Below, piece by piece: positions 29,663-39,005 of a stretch of DNA of 64,000 nt. The translations under genes and the position numbers were made by a program. Within the stretch, counting starts at the first letter, position 1; each line of letters opens with the position of its first letter. Origin of the DNA: an uncultured Pelagibacteraceae bacterium (GTDB taxonomy: Bacteria > Pseudomonadota > Alphaproteobacteria > Pelagibacterales > Pelagibacteraceae); assembly GCA_902526595.1 (NCBI GenBank), contig CABZLO010000003.1, forward strand, positions 1 to 64,000, written 5' to 3'. The notes under the pieces were generated by a model. That model was given only the letters and a program-made list of their open reading frames with translations. It had not been told where the DNA came from and ran no database searches.

Positions 29663-30664
29663 GTGTCTGACAAATTCAAAGCATTAATCGTAAATCAAGA
29701 GGGCGAGAATTTTATAAGAGAAGTAAAATCAATCGATAAAAGTTTCTTAAAACATGGAGATGTAACTGTCCAAGTAGATTATTCTGATTTAAATTTTAAA
29801 GATGGAATGATTTTAAAAAATGGTGGAAGATTAGTAAAAGAATTTCCTCATATTCCAGGTATAGACTTTGCTGGAAAGGTGATAGAAAGTGAAAATTCTA
29901 AGTTTAAAAAGGGTGATGAAGTAATATTAACAGGCTTTAGAGTAGGTGAAATTTTCTATGGCGGTTACTCACAATTAGCAAAAGTAAATGCAGATTTTTT
30001 AGTAAAAAAACCTAACAGTTTAACAACTAAACAAGCAATGATTTTAGGAACAGCAGGCTTTACTTCCTTGATGAGTGCTTTTGCAATTCAAGCAAGAGAA
30101 AGTATTTTATTAGGTGAAAAAGTTAACGACGTTTTAGTAACTGGTGCTACCGGAGGAGTTGGAAGCATTGCAATTATGGCATTAACAAAACTAGGTTACA
30201 AAGTGACTGCAGTTACAGGAAAAGATTCTAAGACAGATTATTTAGAGTCTTTAGGTGCTAAAAACATTGTAAATCGAGCAGAATTTGACAAAGATCCACG
30301 ACTTATAGACAAAGGATTATGGGACGGAGTAGTAGATACTGTCGGAGGAAAAATTTTAGCAAATGCAATTGTTCAAACTAAACCTAATGGCATTGTAGCA
30401 GTTTGTGGAAATGCAAATAACAATGAGTTAAATACAAGTGTTATACCATTCATGTTAAGAGGTATTAAGCTTTGGGGAATGGACTCTGCTAATTGCAGTA
30501 TCAAGAGAAGAGAATTTATTTGGGGCGAAGCTTCAAATTTAATTGATTTTGATCTGTTAGAAAAATCAATATTAACTGTAGGTTTAGAAGAATTGTTAGA
30601 AACTTATCCAAAGATTTTAAAAGGTGAAATTTCTGGAAGAGTGTTAGTGGATTTAAATAAATAA
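29663..30664 (+). CDS. YhdH/AcuI-family quinone oxidoreductase (acryloyl-CoA reductase-like)
   Basis: YSDLNFKDGMIL, PHIPGIDFAGKV, VTGATGGVGSIAI; GTG start. Confidence 0.87.
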   Translation: MSDKFKALIVNQEGENFIREVKSIDKSFLKHGDVTVQVDYSDLNFKDGMILKNGGRLVKEFPHIPGIDFAGKVIESENSKFKKGDEVILTGFRVGEIFYGGYSQLAKVNADFLVKKPNSLTTKQAMILGTAGFTSLMSAFAIQARESILLGEKVNDVLVTGATGGVGSIAIMALTKLGYKVTAVTGKDSKTDYLESLGAKNIVNRAEFDKDPRLIDKGLWDGVVDTVGGKILANAIVQTKPNGIVAVCGNANNNELNTSVIPFMLRGIKLWGMDSANCSIKRREFIWGEASNLIDFDLLEKSILTVGLEELLETYPKILKGEISGRVLVDLNK

Positions 30665-31551
30665 TGGATTGGGATAAATTAAAAATTTTTCATGCAGTGG
30701 CTGAAGCTGGTAGCTTTACAAACGCCACCATTAACTTAAATCTAAGTCAATCTGCAATAAGTAGACAGATACAATCTCTAGAACAAGATTTAAAAGTTCA
30801 ATTATTTGAGAGACACGCTAGAGGACTAACTCTTACTGAAAATGGAGAATATGTTTTTAAAACTGCTCATGAAGTAATTAGTAAACTTAAAGAAGTTGAA
30901 ACGTCATTAGGGGATCAAAAAAATAAACCCACGGGTAAATTAACTATCACCACAGTTAGAAGTTTTGGAACTCATTGGTTAACGCCAAGAATTCAGGAAT
31001 TCATGACGCTGAACCCTGAAATAGAAATAGAATTAGTTTTTGATGATAAGGAATTAGATTTAAGTACTCGACAAGCTGATATTGGAATTTTTATGAGAAG
31101 ACCTAAACAGCTTAACTATATTCAAAAAAAGTTAGTTGATATTAAGTACTATATTTATGGTTCAAGTAAATATTTAGAGAAAAATGGTATGCCAAAAACT
31201 ATAAATGATTTGAACAAACATAAGTTTATTTCATTTGGAAAAGGTGCACCTTCACCAGTATATAATCCTGATTGGGCTTTAAAACTTGGAATGCATGATG
31301 GAAAAAAAAGAAAAACAATTATGAAGGTTAATAGTGTAATGGGATTATTACTTGCAGTGGAGACGGGTGTTGGCTTAGCTGCTTTGCCAGAATATTTAGT
31401 AACAGGCTCTTCAAAAGTTATAAAAGTACTTCCAAAATCAGAAGGACCAATTACAGAAGCTCATTTCGTCTATCCACAATCTTTAAAAAATACCGCTAGA
31501 GTTCAAGCTTTTAGGAATTTCTTATTTAGTAAGATTGGTGACTGGAAATAA
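30664..31551 (+). CDS. LysR-family transcriptional regulator
   Basis: AEAGSFTNATINLNLSQSAISRQIQSLE HTH. Confidence 0.95.
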   Translation: MDWDKLKIFHAVAEAGSFTNATINLNLSQSAISRQIQSLEQDLKVQLFERHARGLTLTENGEYVFKTAHEVISKLKEVETSLGDQKNKPTGKLTITTVRSFGTHWLTPRIQEFMTLNPEIEIELVFDDKELDLSTRQADIGIFMRRPKQLNYIQKKLVDIKYYIYGSSKYLEKNGMPKTINDLNKHKFISFGKGAPSPVYNPDWALKLGMHDGKKRKTIMKVNSVMGLLLAVETGVGLAALPEYLVTGSSKVIKVLPKSEGPITEAHFVYPQSLKNTARVQAFRNFLFSKIGDWK

Positions 31552-31618
31552 TCCTTAGAGGACAAATATTTTCTTTTAATCTAGAAAAATCATTGAAAAC
31601 TGCGACATTATATGCGAT

Positions 31619-31633
31619 TGATAATCATTCGCA
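31619..31633 (+). promoter_or_regulatory. Fur-type box 1
   Basis: TGATAATCATTCGCA matches 7-1-7 consensus TGATAATNATTATCA at 12 of the 14 specified positions. Confidence 0.6.
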
Positions 31634-31634
31634 T

Positions 31635-31649
31635 TGAGAATAATTCTCA
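31635..31649 (+). promoter_or_regulatory. Fur-type box 2
   Basis: TGAGAATAATTCTCA, symmetric 7-1-7 palindrome, upstream of the iron transporter gene. Confidence 0.75.
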
Positions 31650-31679
31650 TTCGCAAATAAACATAAATATAAGGGAGAT

Positions 31680-32708
31680 ATGAGAAAAATAACAATTATA
31701 GCATTAGTATTTTCTGTATTTGCATCATCTATCGCGATTGCAAATGAAGTTAATATATTTAATGCAAGACACTATAAAGCAGATGCCGAGCTTTATGGGA
31801 AGTTTACTAAAGCAACTGGAATTAAAGTAAATTTAATTAATGGTAAATCTGGTGCTTTAGAGAAAAGAATCATCAGCGAAGGTGCAGATTCATCTGCCGA
31901 CCTATACATCACGGCGGATGCTGGAAGATGTGGTGCCATGGATGCAAAAGGTCATCTTCAAGGTGGCTTATCATCTGAAGCTATAAGAGCTGCTGTTCCA
32001 AAAAGCTTTAGAACAACTAAATGGGTTGGAATAGCAAAAAGAGCTAGAATAATTTATTATTCACCTGAAAGAGTTACTGGTGCTGAGTTATCTGGAATGT
32101 CGTATGAAGGTCTAGCAGATCCAAAATGGAAAGGTAGATTAGTAATTAGAAAATCTAGTAATATTTACAATAAATCTCTTGTGGCTTCATTGATTGAAAA
32201 TAATGGAAAAAAAGCTACAGCTGAATGGGCAAAAGGAGTTGTTGCAAATATGGCTAGAGAATCTAAAGGAAATGATAGAGCTCAGATAATGGCAGTAGCA
32301 GCAGGAGAAGCTGATATTGCAGTAGCAAACACTTATTATTTAGCTCTAATGTTATCTGGTAAAAAAGGTGCAGAGCAACAAGAAGCAGCTAAAAAAGTAA
32401 AAGCCTTCTTTCCTAATCAAAATGGTAGAGGAACGCATATGAATGTTAGTTGTGCAGCTCTAGTAAAAGGAGCACCAAATAAAGATAATGCAATTAAACT
32501 TGTAGAGTTTTTATTAACTCCAGAGTCTCAAGAGCACTTCACTAACAACACATTTGAGTTTCCAATGATTGAAGGTGTTTCACCAAGTCCATTAGTAGTA
32601 AATAATCTAGGATTAGATTTTCAACAAGATATGAATACTAAACTAGCTTCTTATGGAAAAAATCAAGCAGCAGCATTAGAAGTAATGACTGCAGCAGGTT
32701 GGAAGTAA
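31680..32708 (+). CDS. Iron(III) ABC transporter substrate-binding protein
   Basis: Signal peptide, NEVNIFNARHYKADAELYGKFTKATGIKV; permease and ATPase follow. Confidence 0.93.
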   Translation: MRKITIIALVFSVFASSIAIANEVNIFNARHYKADAELYGKFTKATGIKVNLINGKSGALEKRIISEGADSSADLYITADAGRCGAMDAKGHLQGGLSSEAIRAAVPKSFRTTKWVGIAKRARIIYYSPERVTGAELSGMSYEGLADPKWKGRLVIRKSSNIYNKSLVASLIENNGKKATAEWAKGVVANMARESKGNDRAQIMAVAAGEADIAVANTYYLALMLSGKKGAEQQEAAKKVKAFFPNQNGRGTHMNVSCAALVKGAPNKDNAIKLVEFLLTPESQEHFTNNTFEFPMIEGVSPSPLVVNNLGLDFQQDMNTKLASYGKNQAAALEVMTAAGWK

Positions 32709-32715
32709 TAAATAA

Positions 32716-32910
32716 GTGAAAAAGAATTTATTTAGTTTTGATACAAATAATTCTTCTGATGAGAGCGGTTCACTAGTGGGTCAGATAACATGTGAACCAT
32801 GCTCTTTAGAGGTTAAAAAAATCAAAAATAAAATAAATAATAGAAAATTATCTAAAATTAAAAAAAGTGATATTGATCATATTACTAATGTTTTTGATTT
32901 AAAAAGATAG
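32716..32910 (+). CDS. Small CxxC-containing protein inside the iron transporter operon
   Basis: 64 aa, GQITCEPCSLEV; GTG start. Confidence 0.55.
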   Translation: MKKNLFSFDTNNSSDESGSLVGQITCEPCSLEVKKIKNKINNRKLSKIKKSDIDHITNVFDLKR

Positions 32911-32919
32911 TTTTTAGAA

Positions 32920-32967
32920 AGTGAACATAACTCAATAGTTATTACCCTACTATTGATTATGTTCACT
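32920..32967 (+). terminator. Long inverted repeat, candidate attenuator or RNA-processing hairpin
   Basis: AGTGAACATAACTCAATAGT / ACTATTGATTATGTTCACT, 19 bp with one bulge; no strong T-tract. Confidence 0.6.
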
Positions 32968-32986
32968 TAGATTAAAAAGGGTAAAA

Positions 32987-34609
32987 ATGTATTTAAGAAA
33001 AGTTAATTTTTGGTTTCTAAGTTCTTTACTGATCTCAATTATTGTTGCTATTCCAATTATTACTGTTTTCTCAAGCTTTTTTGAGGATACTTCTAATTAC
33101 TATCAAATTTTAAAAGATACTTTTTTATTCGAATATATATTTAATTCATTCACTCTATTAATTTGTGTTTTAGTCCTCACTTTTATATTTGGGACTTGTG
33201 CAGCTTATTTAGTCTCATTTTATAAATTTCCGCTTAGTAATTTTTTTAAATGGGCTCTGATTTTATCTTTCGCTGTACCCCCTTATATCTATGCTTATTC
33301 ATTGACAGCTTTTTTTGAGAATTATGGAACATTATATTCTGTTTTAAAAAATTTATTTGGACCAGGAAATTACAACCAGCATATTCCAAAATTTGATGGT
33401 TTGTTTGGAGCTGTTCTTTCACTTTCTTTTTCTTTATTTGCCTATGTATATATTCTTGCAAGAGCATCTTTTCTTTACCAATCTCAAAACTTAATTGATT
33501 TAGGAAGAAGTTTAGGATTTTCAAAAATAAAATCTTTTTATTCTTTAATTTTACCAGCGGCTAGGCCAGCTATAATGGCTGGTTTATCTCTTGTAGCGAT
33601 GGAAACTTTAGCAGAATTTGGGGCCGTTGATTTTTTTTCAATTAATACTTTAACAACTGGGATTTATAATTCTTGGATAGCATTTGATGATTTAGCTTTT
33701 TCAAATAGGATATCATTCTTTCTTTTAATATTTATATTTGCACTTTTTATTATAGAAAATTTATCTAGAAAAAAAGCAAGATACCACTCGAATACAAAAG
33801 GTGGCTTTAAACAGAAAGAGAAAATAAAACTTTCAGGGGTAAATGCTTTTAATGCATTTTTTATTTGTTTTATTTTATTCTTTTTAAGTTTTTTATTTCC
33901 TTTGAGCCAAATGTTATATTGGACAGTCAAATTTCCTGAAAACTTTTTTGATCTTCAAGTTGTAACTCTCACTTTAAATACAATTTATTTAGTATTTTTA
34001 TCAAGCTCGGTTTTAATAATTTTTTCTCTTATTTCAAATTATGGGAACAGAGTGGAAAAAAATAAAGTATTAAATATTTTATCTACTCTATCTATTTCTG
34101 GTTACGCAATTCCTGGAGTAATTTTAGCAGTAGCATTTATAACTTTTATAGCATGGTTTGATAATAATATTGTTCAAGCTCTAGGCCTCTTGTCTATAAA
34201 AAAAGTGTTTATAGGTTCTATCCTTGGTTTAGTTCTTGTGTATTTTATAAGATTTTATTCTTTGGCATTTAATGGAATAAAATCTGGATATGAAAAAATT
34301 AATATCTCTGTCGATGAAAGTTCTTATCTTCTTGGTTATTCAAAACAAAAAACATTTATGAATATTCACATTCCATATTTAAGAAACTCACTTTTGTTTG
34401 TTGTAATATTAATTTCTCTTGAAATAATTAGAGAGCTTCCAATTACATTAATTTTAAGGCCTTTTAACTTTGAAACATTTGCAACAACTGCTTATATTTC
34501 TGCATCTGAGGATTTACTTGAGGCTGCTGCTGCACCTTCATTGTTTTTAATTTTAATTGCAACTGGATTTATTATGCTTACATCTAAATATATTCTGAGA
34601 GAAAAATGA
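32987..34609 (+). CDS. Iron(III) ABC transporter permease
   Basis: Multi-TM, two permease domains with LGRSLGFSK and LGYSKQKTF EAA-loop-like segments. Confidence 0.92.
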   Translation: MYLRKVNFWFLSSLLISIIVAIPIITVFSSFFEDTSNYYQILKDTFLFEYIFNSFTLLICVLVLTFIFGTCAAYLVSFYKFPLSNFFKWALILSFAVPPYIYAYSLTAFFENYGTLYSVLKNLFGPGNYNQHIPKFDGLFGAVLSLSFSLFAYVYILARASFLYQSQNLIDLGRSLGFSKIKSFYSLILPAARPAIMAGLSLVAMETLAEFGAVDFFSINTLTTGIYNSWIAFDDLAFSNRISFFLLIFIFALFIIENLSRKKARYHSNTKGGFKQKEKIKLSGVNAFNAFFICFILFFLSFLFPLSQMLYWTVKFPENFFDLQVVTLTLNTIYLVFLSSSVLIIFSLISNYGNRVEKNKVLNILSTLSISGYAIPGVILAVAFITFIAWFDNNIVQALGLLSIKKVFIGSILGLVLVYFIRFYSLAFNGIKSGYEKINISVDESSYLLGYSKQKTFMNIHIPYLRNSLLFVVILISLEIIRELPITLILRPFNFETFATTAYISASEDLLEAAAAPSLFLILIATGFIMLTSKYILREK

Positions 34610-35667
34610 TTAAAAATTTTTTAGAAATTAAAAACGTTGATTTTACGATAGGCGGTAAAACTAAGGTTAAGAATGCCTCTTTTAACATTGAAAACGAGGG
34701 CGAAACTTTATGTATTCTTGGTCCGTCAGGTATTGGGAAAACAACTATACTTAGAACTATAGCTGGATTAGAAAAAATTGATAAAGGATCAATCAAATTG
34801 AACGGTAAATTGCTATCCTCTAAAAAAGAAAATATTGAACCTGAGCACAGAAACATATCTTTAGCTTTCCAGGATAACAGTCTATTTCCACATTACACTG
34901 TTGAAAAAAATATATTGTTAGGTGCAGAGAAAAATAAGGGAAAAAGAAGAAAGAAAATAAGCTTTAAAGAAATAATAGAGTTCCTAGATATCTCAAAAAT
35001 ATTATTTAAATATCCACATGAGATAAGCGCAGGTGAGGCACAAAGAGCGTCTCTTGCAAGATCTCTATTAACTCAACCTGATCTTTTGTTATTAGATGAA
35101 CCACTATCAAATGTTGACCAAAGTTTGAAAGAGGAAATTCAAGTTAGATTAAAAAAAATATTGAGTAGATTAAAAATTACTACGATAATAGTTACTCATG
35201 ACTCTTATGAGGCTTTTTATTTAGGAAATAAATGCGCCATTATTTTAGATGGCCAGATAAAGCAGTTTGATGATCCTTATAATGTTTATCATTTTCCAAA
35301 CTCAGTTGAAGTAGTGAATTTTCTAAATAGAGGAATATTAATTCCTGCTAAGGTAACAGGAGAAAATTCATTAGAAAATAAAGATTTAGGAACAATTAAA
35401 GGTAATTTTATTAAACACTACCCAAAAGGTTCAGATGTACAATTGTTACTACAACCGGAAGATCTAGAGCATGATGATCGAAGTAATCTTAAGTTAGAGG
35501 TTGTTGATAGAAAATTTAGAGGTACAAATTTTATTTACACATTAAAGACTAATAGTGATTTATTGATCCCAGTTTTTGTTCATTCTCATCACGTTCACCA
35601 GCACGAAGTTGATGAAAAATTTGGTATTAAAAGACCAATTAATATTGATCATATAGTTTGTTTTTAA
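34606..35667 (+). CDS. Iron(III) ABC transporter ATP-binding protein
   Basis: GPSGIGKTT, ISAGEAQRASLARSLLTQPDLLLLDEP. Confidence 0.94.
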   Translation: MIKNFLEIKNVDFTIGGKTKVKNASFNIENEGETLCILGPSGIGKTTILRTIAGLEKIDKGSIKLNGKLLSSKKENIEPEHRNISLAFQDNSLFPHYTVEKNILLGAEKNKGKRRKKISFKEIIEFLDISKILFKYPHEISAGEAQRASLARSLLTQPDLLLLDEPLSNVDQSLKEEIQVRLKKILSRLKITTIIVTHDSYEAFYLGNKCAIILDGQIKQFDDPYNVYHFPNSVEVVNFLNRGILIPAKVTGENSLENKDLGTIKGNFIKHYPKGSDVQLLLQPEDLEHDDRSNLKLEVVDRKFRGTNFIYTLKTNSDLLIPVFVHSHHVHQHEVDEKFGIKRPINIDHIVCF

Positions 35668-35681
35668 TACAAACAAAATAA

Positions 35682-36368
35682 ATGCTTTCAAAAAAACAGT
35701 TATTTTCAAGAGGTATGCTTGATATTGCTCCTCATATGCTTTCAGTAATTCCTTTTGGAATAATTTGTGGAGCAATTGGTGTAGACCTAGGTTTTAATCC
35801 ATACTTAGTTTACGCTATGTCTATCATCATATTTGGAGGAGCCTCACAAATAGTTTTTTTACAATTATTATCAGGTGGAGCTTCATCTTTAGTAGCTGTT
35901 ACTTCAGTAGGTGTAATTAATTCAAGACATTTGTTATATGGAGCTGTTTTATCTGAATATTTAGAAAAATTATCTTTTATTAAAAAACTATTAATCTCTT
36001 ATGTTGTAGTTGACCAAGGATTTGCTGAATCTAATAAATTTTTTAAAAAAAATAAAACTGAACAATACTTACATTATCACTTGCTAGGTACAGGAATTAC
36101 AATGTGGGTTTGTTGGCAAATAGCAACACTTGCAGGGATAATATTAGGTTCATTTGTACCTGAAGAGCTTGGATTAAAATTTGCAATTCCCTTAACTTTT
36201 ATAGCTATTGTTGTTCAAGATTTAAAAAAATTGGATCACGTAATTGTAATGCTTGTTTGCGGTATTAGTTCTTTATTATTTTTTGAAGCACCATTTAAAT
36301 CTTATATTCTTATTTCACCTGTTATAGCTTTATTCGTTGCAGCATTATTATTGAGGTTAAAAAAATGA
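35682..36368 (+). CDS. azlC: AzlC family branched-chain amino-acid exporter subunit
   Basis: GMLDIAPHMLSVIPFGIICGAIGVDLG; GGASQIVFLQLL. Confidence 0.88.
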   Translation: MLSKKQLFSRGMLDIAPHMLSVIPFGIICGAIGVDLGFNPYLVYAMSIIIFGGASQIVFLQLLSGGASSLVAVTSVGVINSRHLLYGAVLSEYLEKLSFIKKLLISYVVVDQGFAESNKFFKKNKTEQYLHYHLLGTGITMWVCWQIATLAGIILGSFVPEELGLKFAIPLTFIAIVVQDLKKLDHVIVMLVCGISSLLFFEAPFKSYILISPVIALFVAALLLRLKK

Positions 36369-36682
36369 CCTGGCTATCGATTACAATTGCAGGAATATTA
36401 ACTTATTTTACAAGAATGACTATGATTGTTCTAGTTAGACGAGATCTTCTAGGTGAAAAAATCAAAGCTGTATTAGCTTATGTTCCATCTGCAGTATTTC
36501 CAGCAATTATATTTCCTGCAATATTTATTAATGATTATGGTGCTTATATAGAAATGAATGATCCTAAAATATTTGGAGCTTTAGTTGCAATTATTGTTGG
36601 TTATTTTTCAAGAAATGTTATTGCGACTATATTCTCTGGCCTATTATCTTATTGGATCATCATATTTATTTTTTTATCATAA
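36365..36682 (+). CDS. azlD: AzlD family protein
   Basis: ILTYFTRM, AVLAYVPSAVFPAIIFPAIF; partner of AzlC. Confidence 0.88.
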   Translation: MTWLSITIAGILTYFTRMTMIVLVRRDLLGEKIKAVLAYVPSAVFPAIIFPAIFINDYGAYIEMNDPKIFGALVAIIVGYFSRNVIATIFSGLLSYWIIIFIFLS

Positions 36683-36830
36683 CTAATCTCAGTCTGTTAA
36701 CCCCAGTTAACGCATAGCTGTTTTGATCAAATATAGTTATTAAAAATCTCTGTTAGCTATATAAGTAAGTTAATTAATTAAAGAATTCATATTTATTTTT
36801 GATTAATTAACTCTCTTGTTATTTATAATT

Positions 36831-36854
36831 TATGCCTCTTTTATAAGGGGCATA
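36831..36854. terminator. Hairpin between convergent genes
   Basis: TATGCCTCTT-TTAT-AAGGGGCATA. Confidence 0.5.
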
Positions 36855-36855
36855 A

Positions 36856-37539
36856 CTAAATATTTCCTAGTTTTAGATTTCTAGAAATATTATAATCAAT
36901 CATCTTTGGTTTTGATAAATTTAAATTAGACATAATTTCAATATATTGATCTACATTTTCTACTTGTAGTCTTGGGTTGTGCTCTCTTTCTTTCCCGATA
37001 GTACTAGATTTTTTTCCATTATAATCATGACCAGGATAAAGAATTGTTTCCTCAGGTAATTTTAATAATTTGTGAAAAAGAGAATGATAAGCGTCCTTGG
37101 AGCTACCATTTTGAAAATCGGTTCTCCCAGTCCCATTGATTAAAAGAGTATCCCCAGAGAATAAATAGTTATCCATTAAAAAACTGTAACTATCTGAAGT
37201 GTGACCAGGTGTAAACATTGTTCTGATTTTTAATTGGTCAATTTCAATTGTTTCATCATCTTTAAGTTTAATGTCTACAGTTTCAGCAGGGGAATTTTCT
37301 CCCATAATTGTTGTACAATTAGTATTACTTTTTAATTTCGAGGCACCAGTAATGTGATCAGCATGAATATGAGTATCTATTACTTTCACTAGTTTTAAAT
37401 CGAGTTCCTTTAGATGATTTATATATTCATCAACATTTTCTAAAACTGGATCTATAATAATTGCTTCGCGACCTTTTGCCGAAGCTATTAGATAAGTATA
37501 AGTTGATGATTTTGTGTCAAACAGTTGTTTAAAAATCAT
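36856..37539 (-). CDS. MBL-fold persulfide dioxygenase (ETHE1-like)
   Basis: DTHIHADHITGA, TPGHTSDSYSF, SGDTLLINGTGRTDFQNGS, LYPGHDYNG. Confidence 0.92.
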   Translation of the reverse strand: MIFKQLFDTKSSTYTYLIASAKGREAIIIDPVLENVDEYINHLKELDLKLVKVIDTHIHADHITGASKLKSNTNCTTIMGENSPAETVDIKLKDDETIEIDQLKIRTMFTPGHTSDSYSFLMDNYLFSGDTLLINGTGRTDFQNGSSKDAYHSLFHKLLKLPEETILYPGHDYNGKKSSTIGKEREHNPRLQVENVDQYIEIMSNLNLSKPKMIDYNISRNLKLGNI

Positions 37540-37561
37540 TTTTTATTATTATCAAATAATT

Positions 37562-37999
37562 ATGATTAGCTCCACATTTCATTGGGCATGTAAACACACG
37601 TGGAAAAGAAGTGCAAAAAATACTGGTTGGTGTTTGTTAGGTTGTGCTATTGGTGATTTTGGAACTATATTATTTTTTCAATTAACTAAAATACCTTTTC
37701 CAGTGTTAGGGATAATGATTTTAGCGATTATAAATGGATTAATCACAAGCATAATATTGGAGACTATAATTTTAATCCGTCAAGGTTTCTCGTTTAATGG
37801 AGCAGTAAAGACAGCATCAGGCATGAGTTTAATTTCTATGCTAAGTATGGAAATTATGATGAATTCAACAGATTATATTCTAACTGGTGGTGCAATTCTA
37901 ACCTGGTGGGTTGTACCTATTATGCTGATAGTAGGTTTTTTAACTCCATGGCCATATAATTATTGGAGATTAAAAAAGTTTGGAATTAACTGTCACTAA
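37562..37999 (+). CDS. DUF4396 domain membrane protein (start moved downstream from 37514)
   Basis: FHWACKHTWKRSAKNTGWCLLGCAIGDFGTILFF; the listed GTG start overlaps the divergent gene. Confidence 0.8.
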   Translation: MISSTFHWACKHTWKRSAKNTGWCLLGCAIGDFGTILFFQLTKIPFPVLGIMILAIINGLITSIILETIILIRQGFSFNGAVKTASGMSLISMLSMEIMMNSTDYILTGGAILTWWVVPIMLIVGFLTPWPYNYWRLKKFGINCH

Positions 38000-38004
38000 A
38001 TATT

Positions 38005-38532
38005 TTAGAGAATTTTTTTTAATAAATTTTCACCAAAAAATAGCTTATGAACTATGACAGCTAAAATATGAAGCGCAATTAGAGCTATAATTGTATAATT
38101 TGAGAATATATGAATGTTATAAAATTGATCAGCTAATACAAAGTTATCTTGAATTTTAATTTCTTTAAAAAATATCACTAATGTTTCACCATTAAATAAT
38201 TTTTTTAAAATACCTGAGATAGTTATTGATAAAATTGCCACATATAAAAGAATATGATTCAGTTTAGCTATAAACTTTTGACCTTTAAAAATACTTGGAT
38301 CTAATTTTGGTGTAGGGTTAAAAATTTTGTTCAGTAATCTTATAATAACCAAGTAAAATATTGATAAGCCTATTATAATATGAATATTTTCTATACTTAA
38401 TCTTTCTTCTCCAAAATCAAGATCAACTAAATAAAAACCAAGAGGAATTTGGATTAGTAATAATATTGCACTAAGCCAATGTAACATCTTTGAAATAATA
38501 CCATACTCTGTTAAGGTATTTTTAAAATGCAT
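38005..38532 (-). CDS. Cytochrome b561 family protein
   Basis: YGIISKMLHWLSAILLLIQIPLGF, IALHILAVIVHKLF. Confidence 0.88.
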   Translation of the reverse strand: MHFKNTLTEYGIISKMLHWLSAILLLIQIPLGFYLVDLDFGEERLSIENIHIIIGLSIFYLVIIRLLNKIFNPTPKLDPSIFKGQKFIAKLNHILLYVAILSITISGILKKLFNGETLVIFFKEIKIQDNFVLADQFYNIHIFSNYTIIALIALHILAVIVHKLFFGENLLKKIL

Positions 38533-38994
38533 CCTTTAGTAAAACATATAACTAGTTGCTTTGGTATAGTTTTGTTGTCTCTTTTTTTCACAGTAGTTGG
38601 AACTCAAAGTATTGCTGATCAGTCTGCAGAAGAAATCATAAAAGGTAGAAAAGCCCTTTTTAGTATGAATTACAGTACAGCAAAGCGTGTCCAAGCTTTA
38701 TCTTCAAATGGAGACTTTGACAAAGCAAAAGAATTGATGATTGAAATGAGTGAAAATTATAAAACATTAATAGGACTATTTCCTGAAAATACCCAAGAAG
38801 GATTTAAGACAGAGTCTTTACCTATAATTTGGCAGGAGAAAGATGCTTTTAATGCTTTAATGCAAAAATCATCAGATAACATGATAAAACTGACTTCAGT
38901 GATTGAAGACAGTGATGATATTCGTGCTACTCTTCGAGAATTTATGTGGAGCAGTTGTAAGGCATGTCATAGCAAATATCGAATGCCTCATTAA
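38527..38994 (+). CDS. Class II cytochrome c (c'-like)
   Basis: Signal peptide and C-terminal CKACH heme motif. Confidence 0.85.
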   Translation: MHPLVKHITSCFGIVLLSLFFTVVGTQSIADQSAEEIIKGRKALFSMNYSTAKRVQALSSNGDFDKAKELMIEMSENYKTLIGLFPENTQEGFKTESLPIIWQEKDAFNALMQKSSDNMIKLTSVIEDSDDIRATLREFMWSSCKACHSKYRMPH

Positions 38995-39005
38995 TATATT
39001 AAGCA

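Noticed and set aside
33246-33524. 92-aa antisense ORF in the iron permease
   Set aside because: Shadow of the permease, Lys/Gln-rich with no motif
37514-37561. Upstream GTG start for the DUF4396 gene
   Set aside because: Overlaps the divergent persulfide dioxygenase start; ATG at 37562 is more plausible
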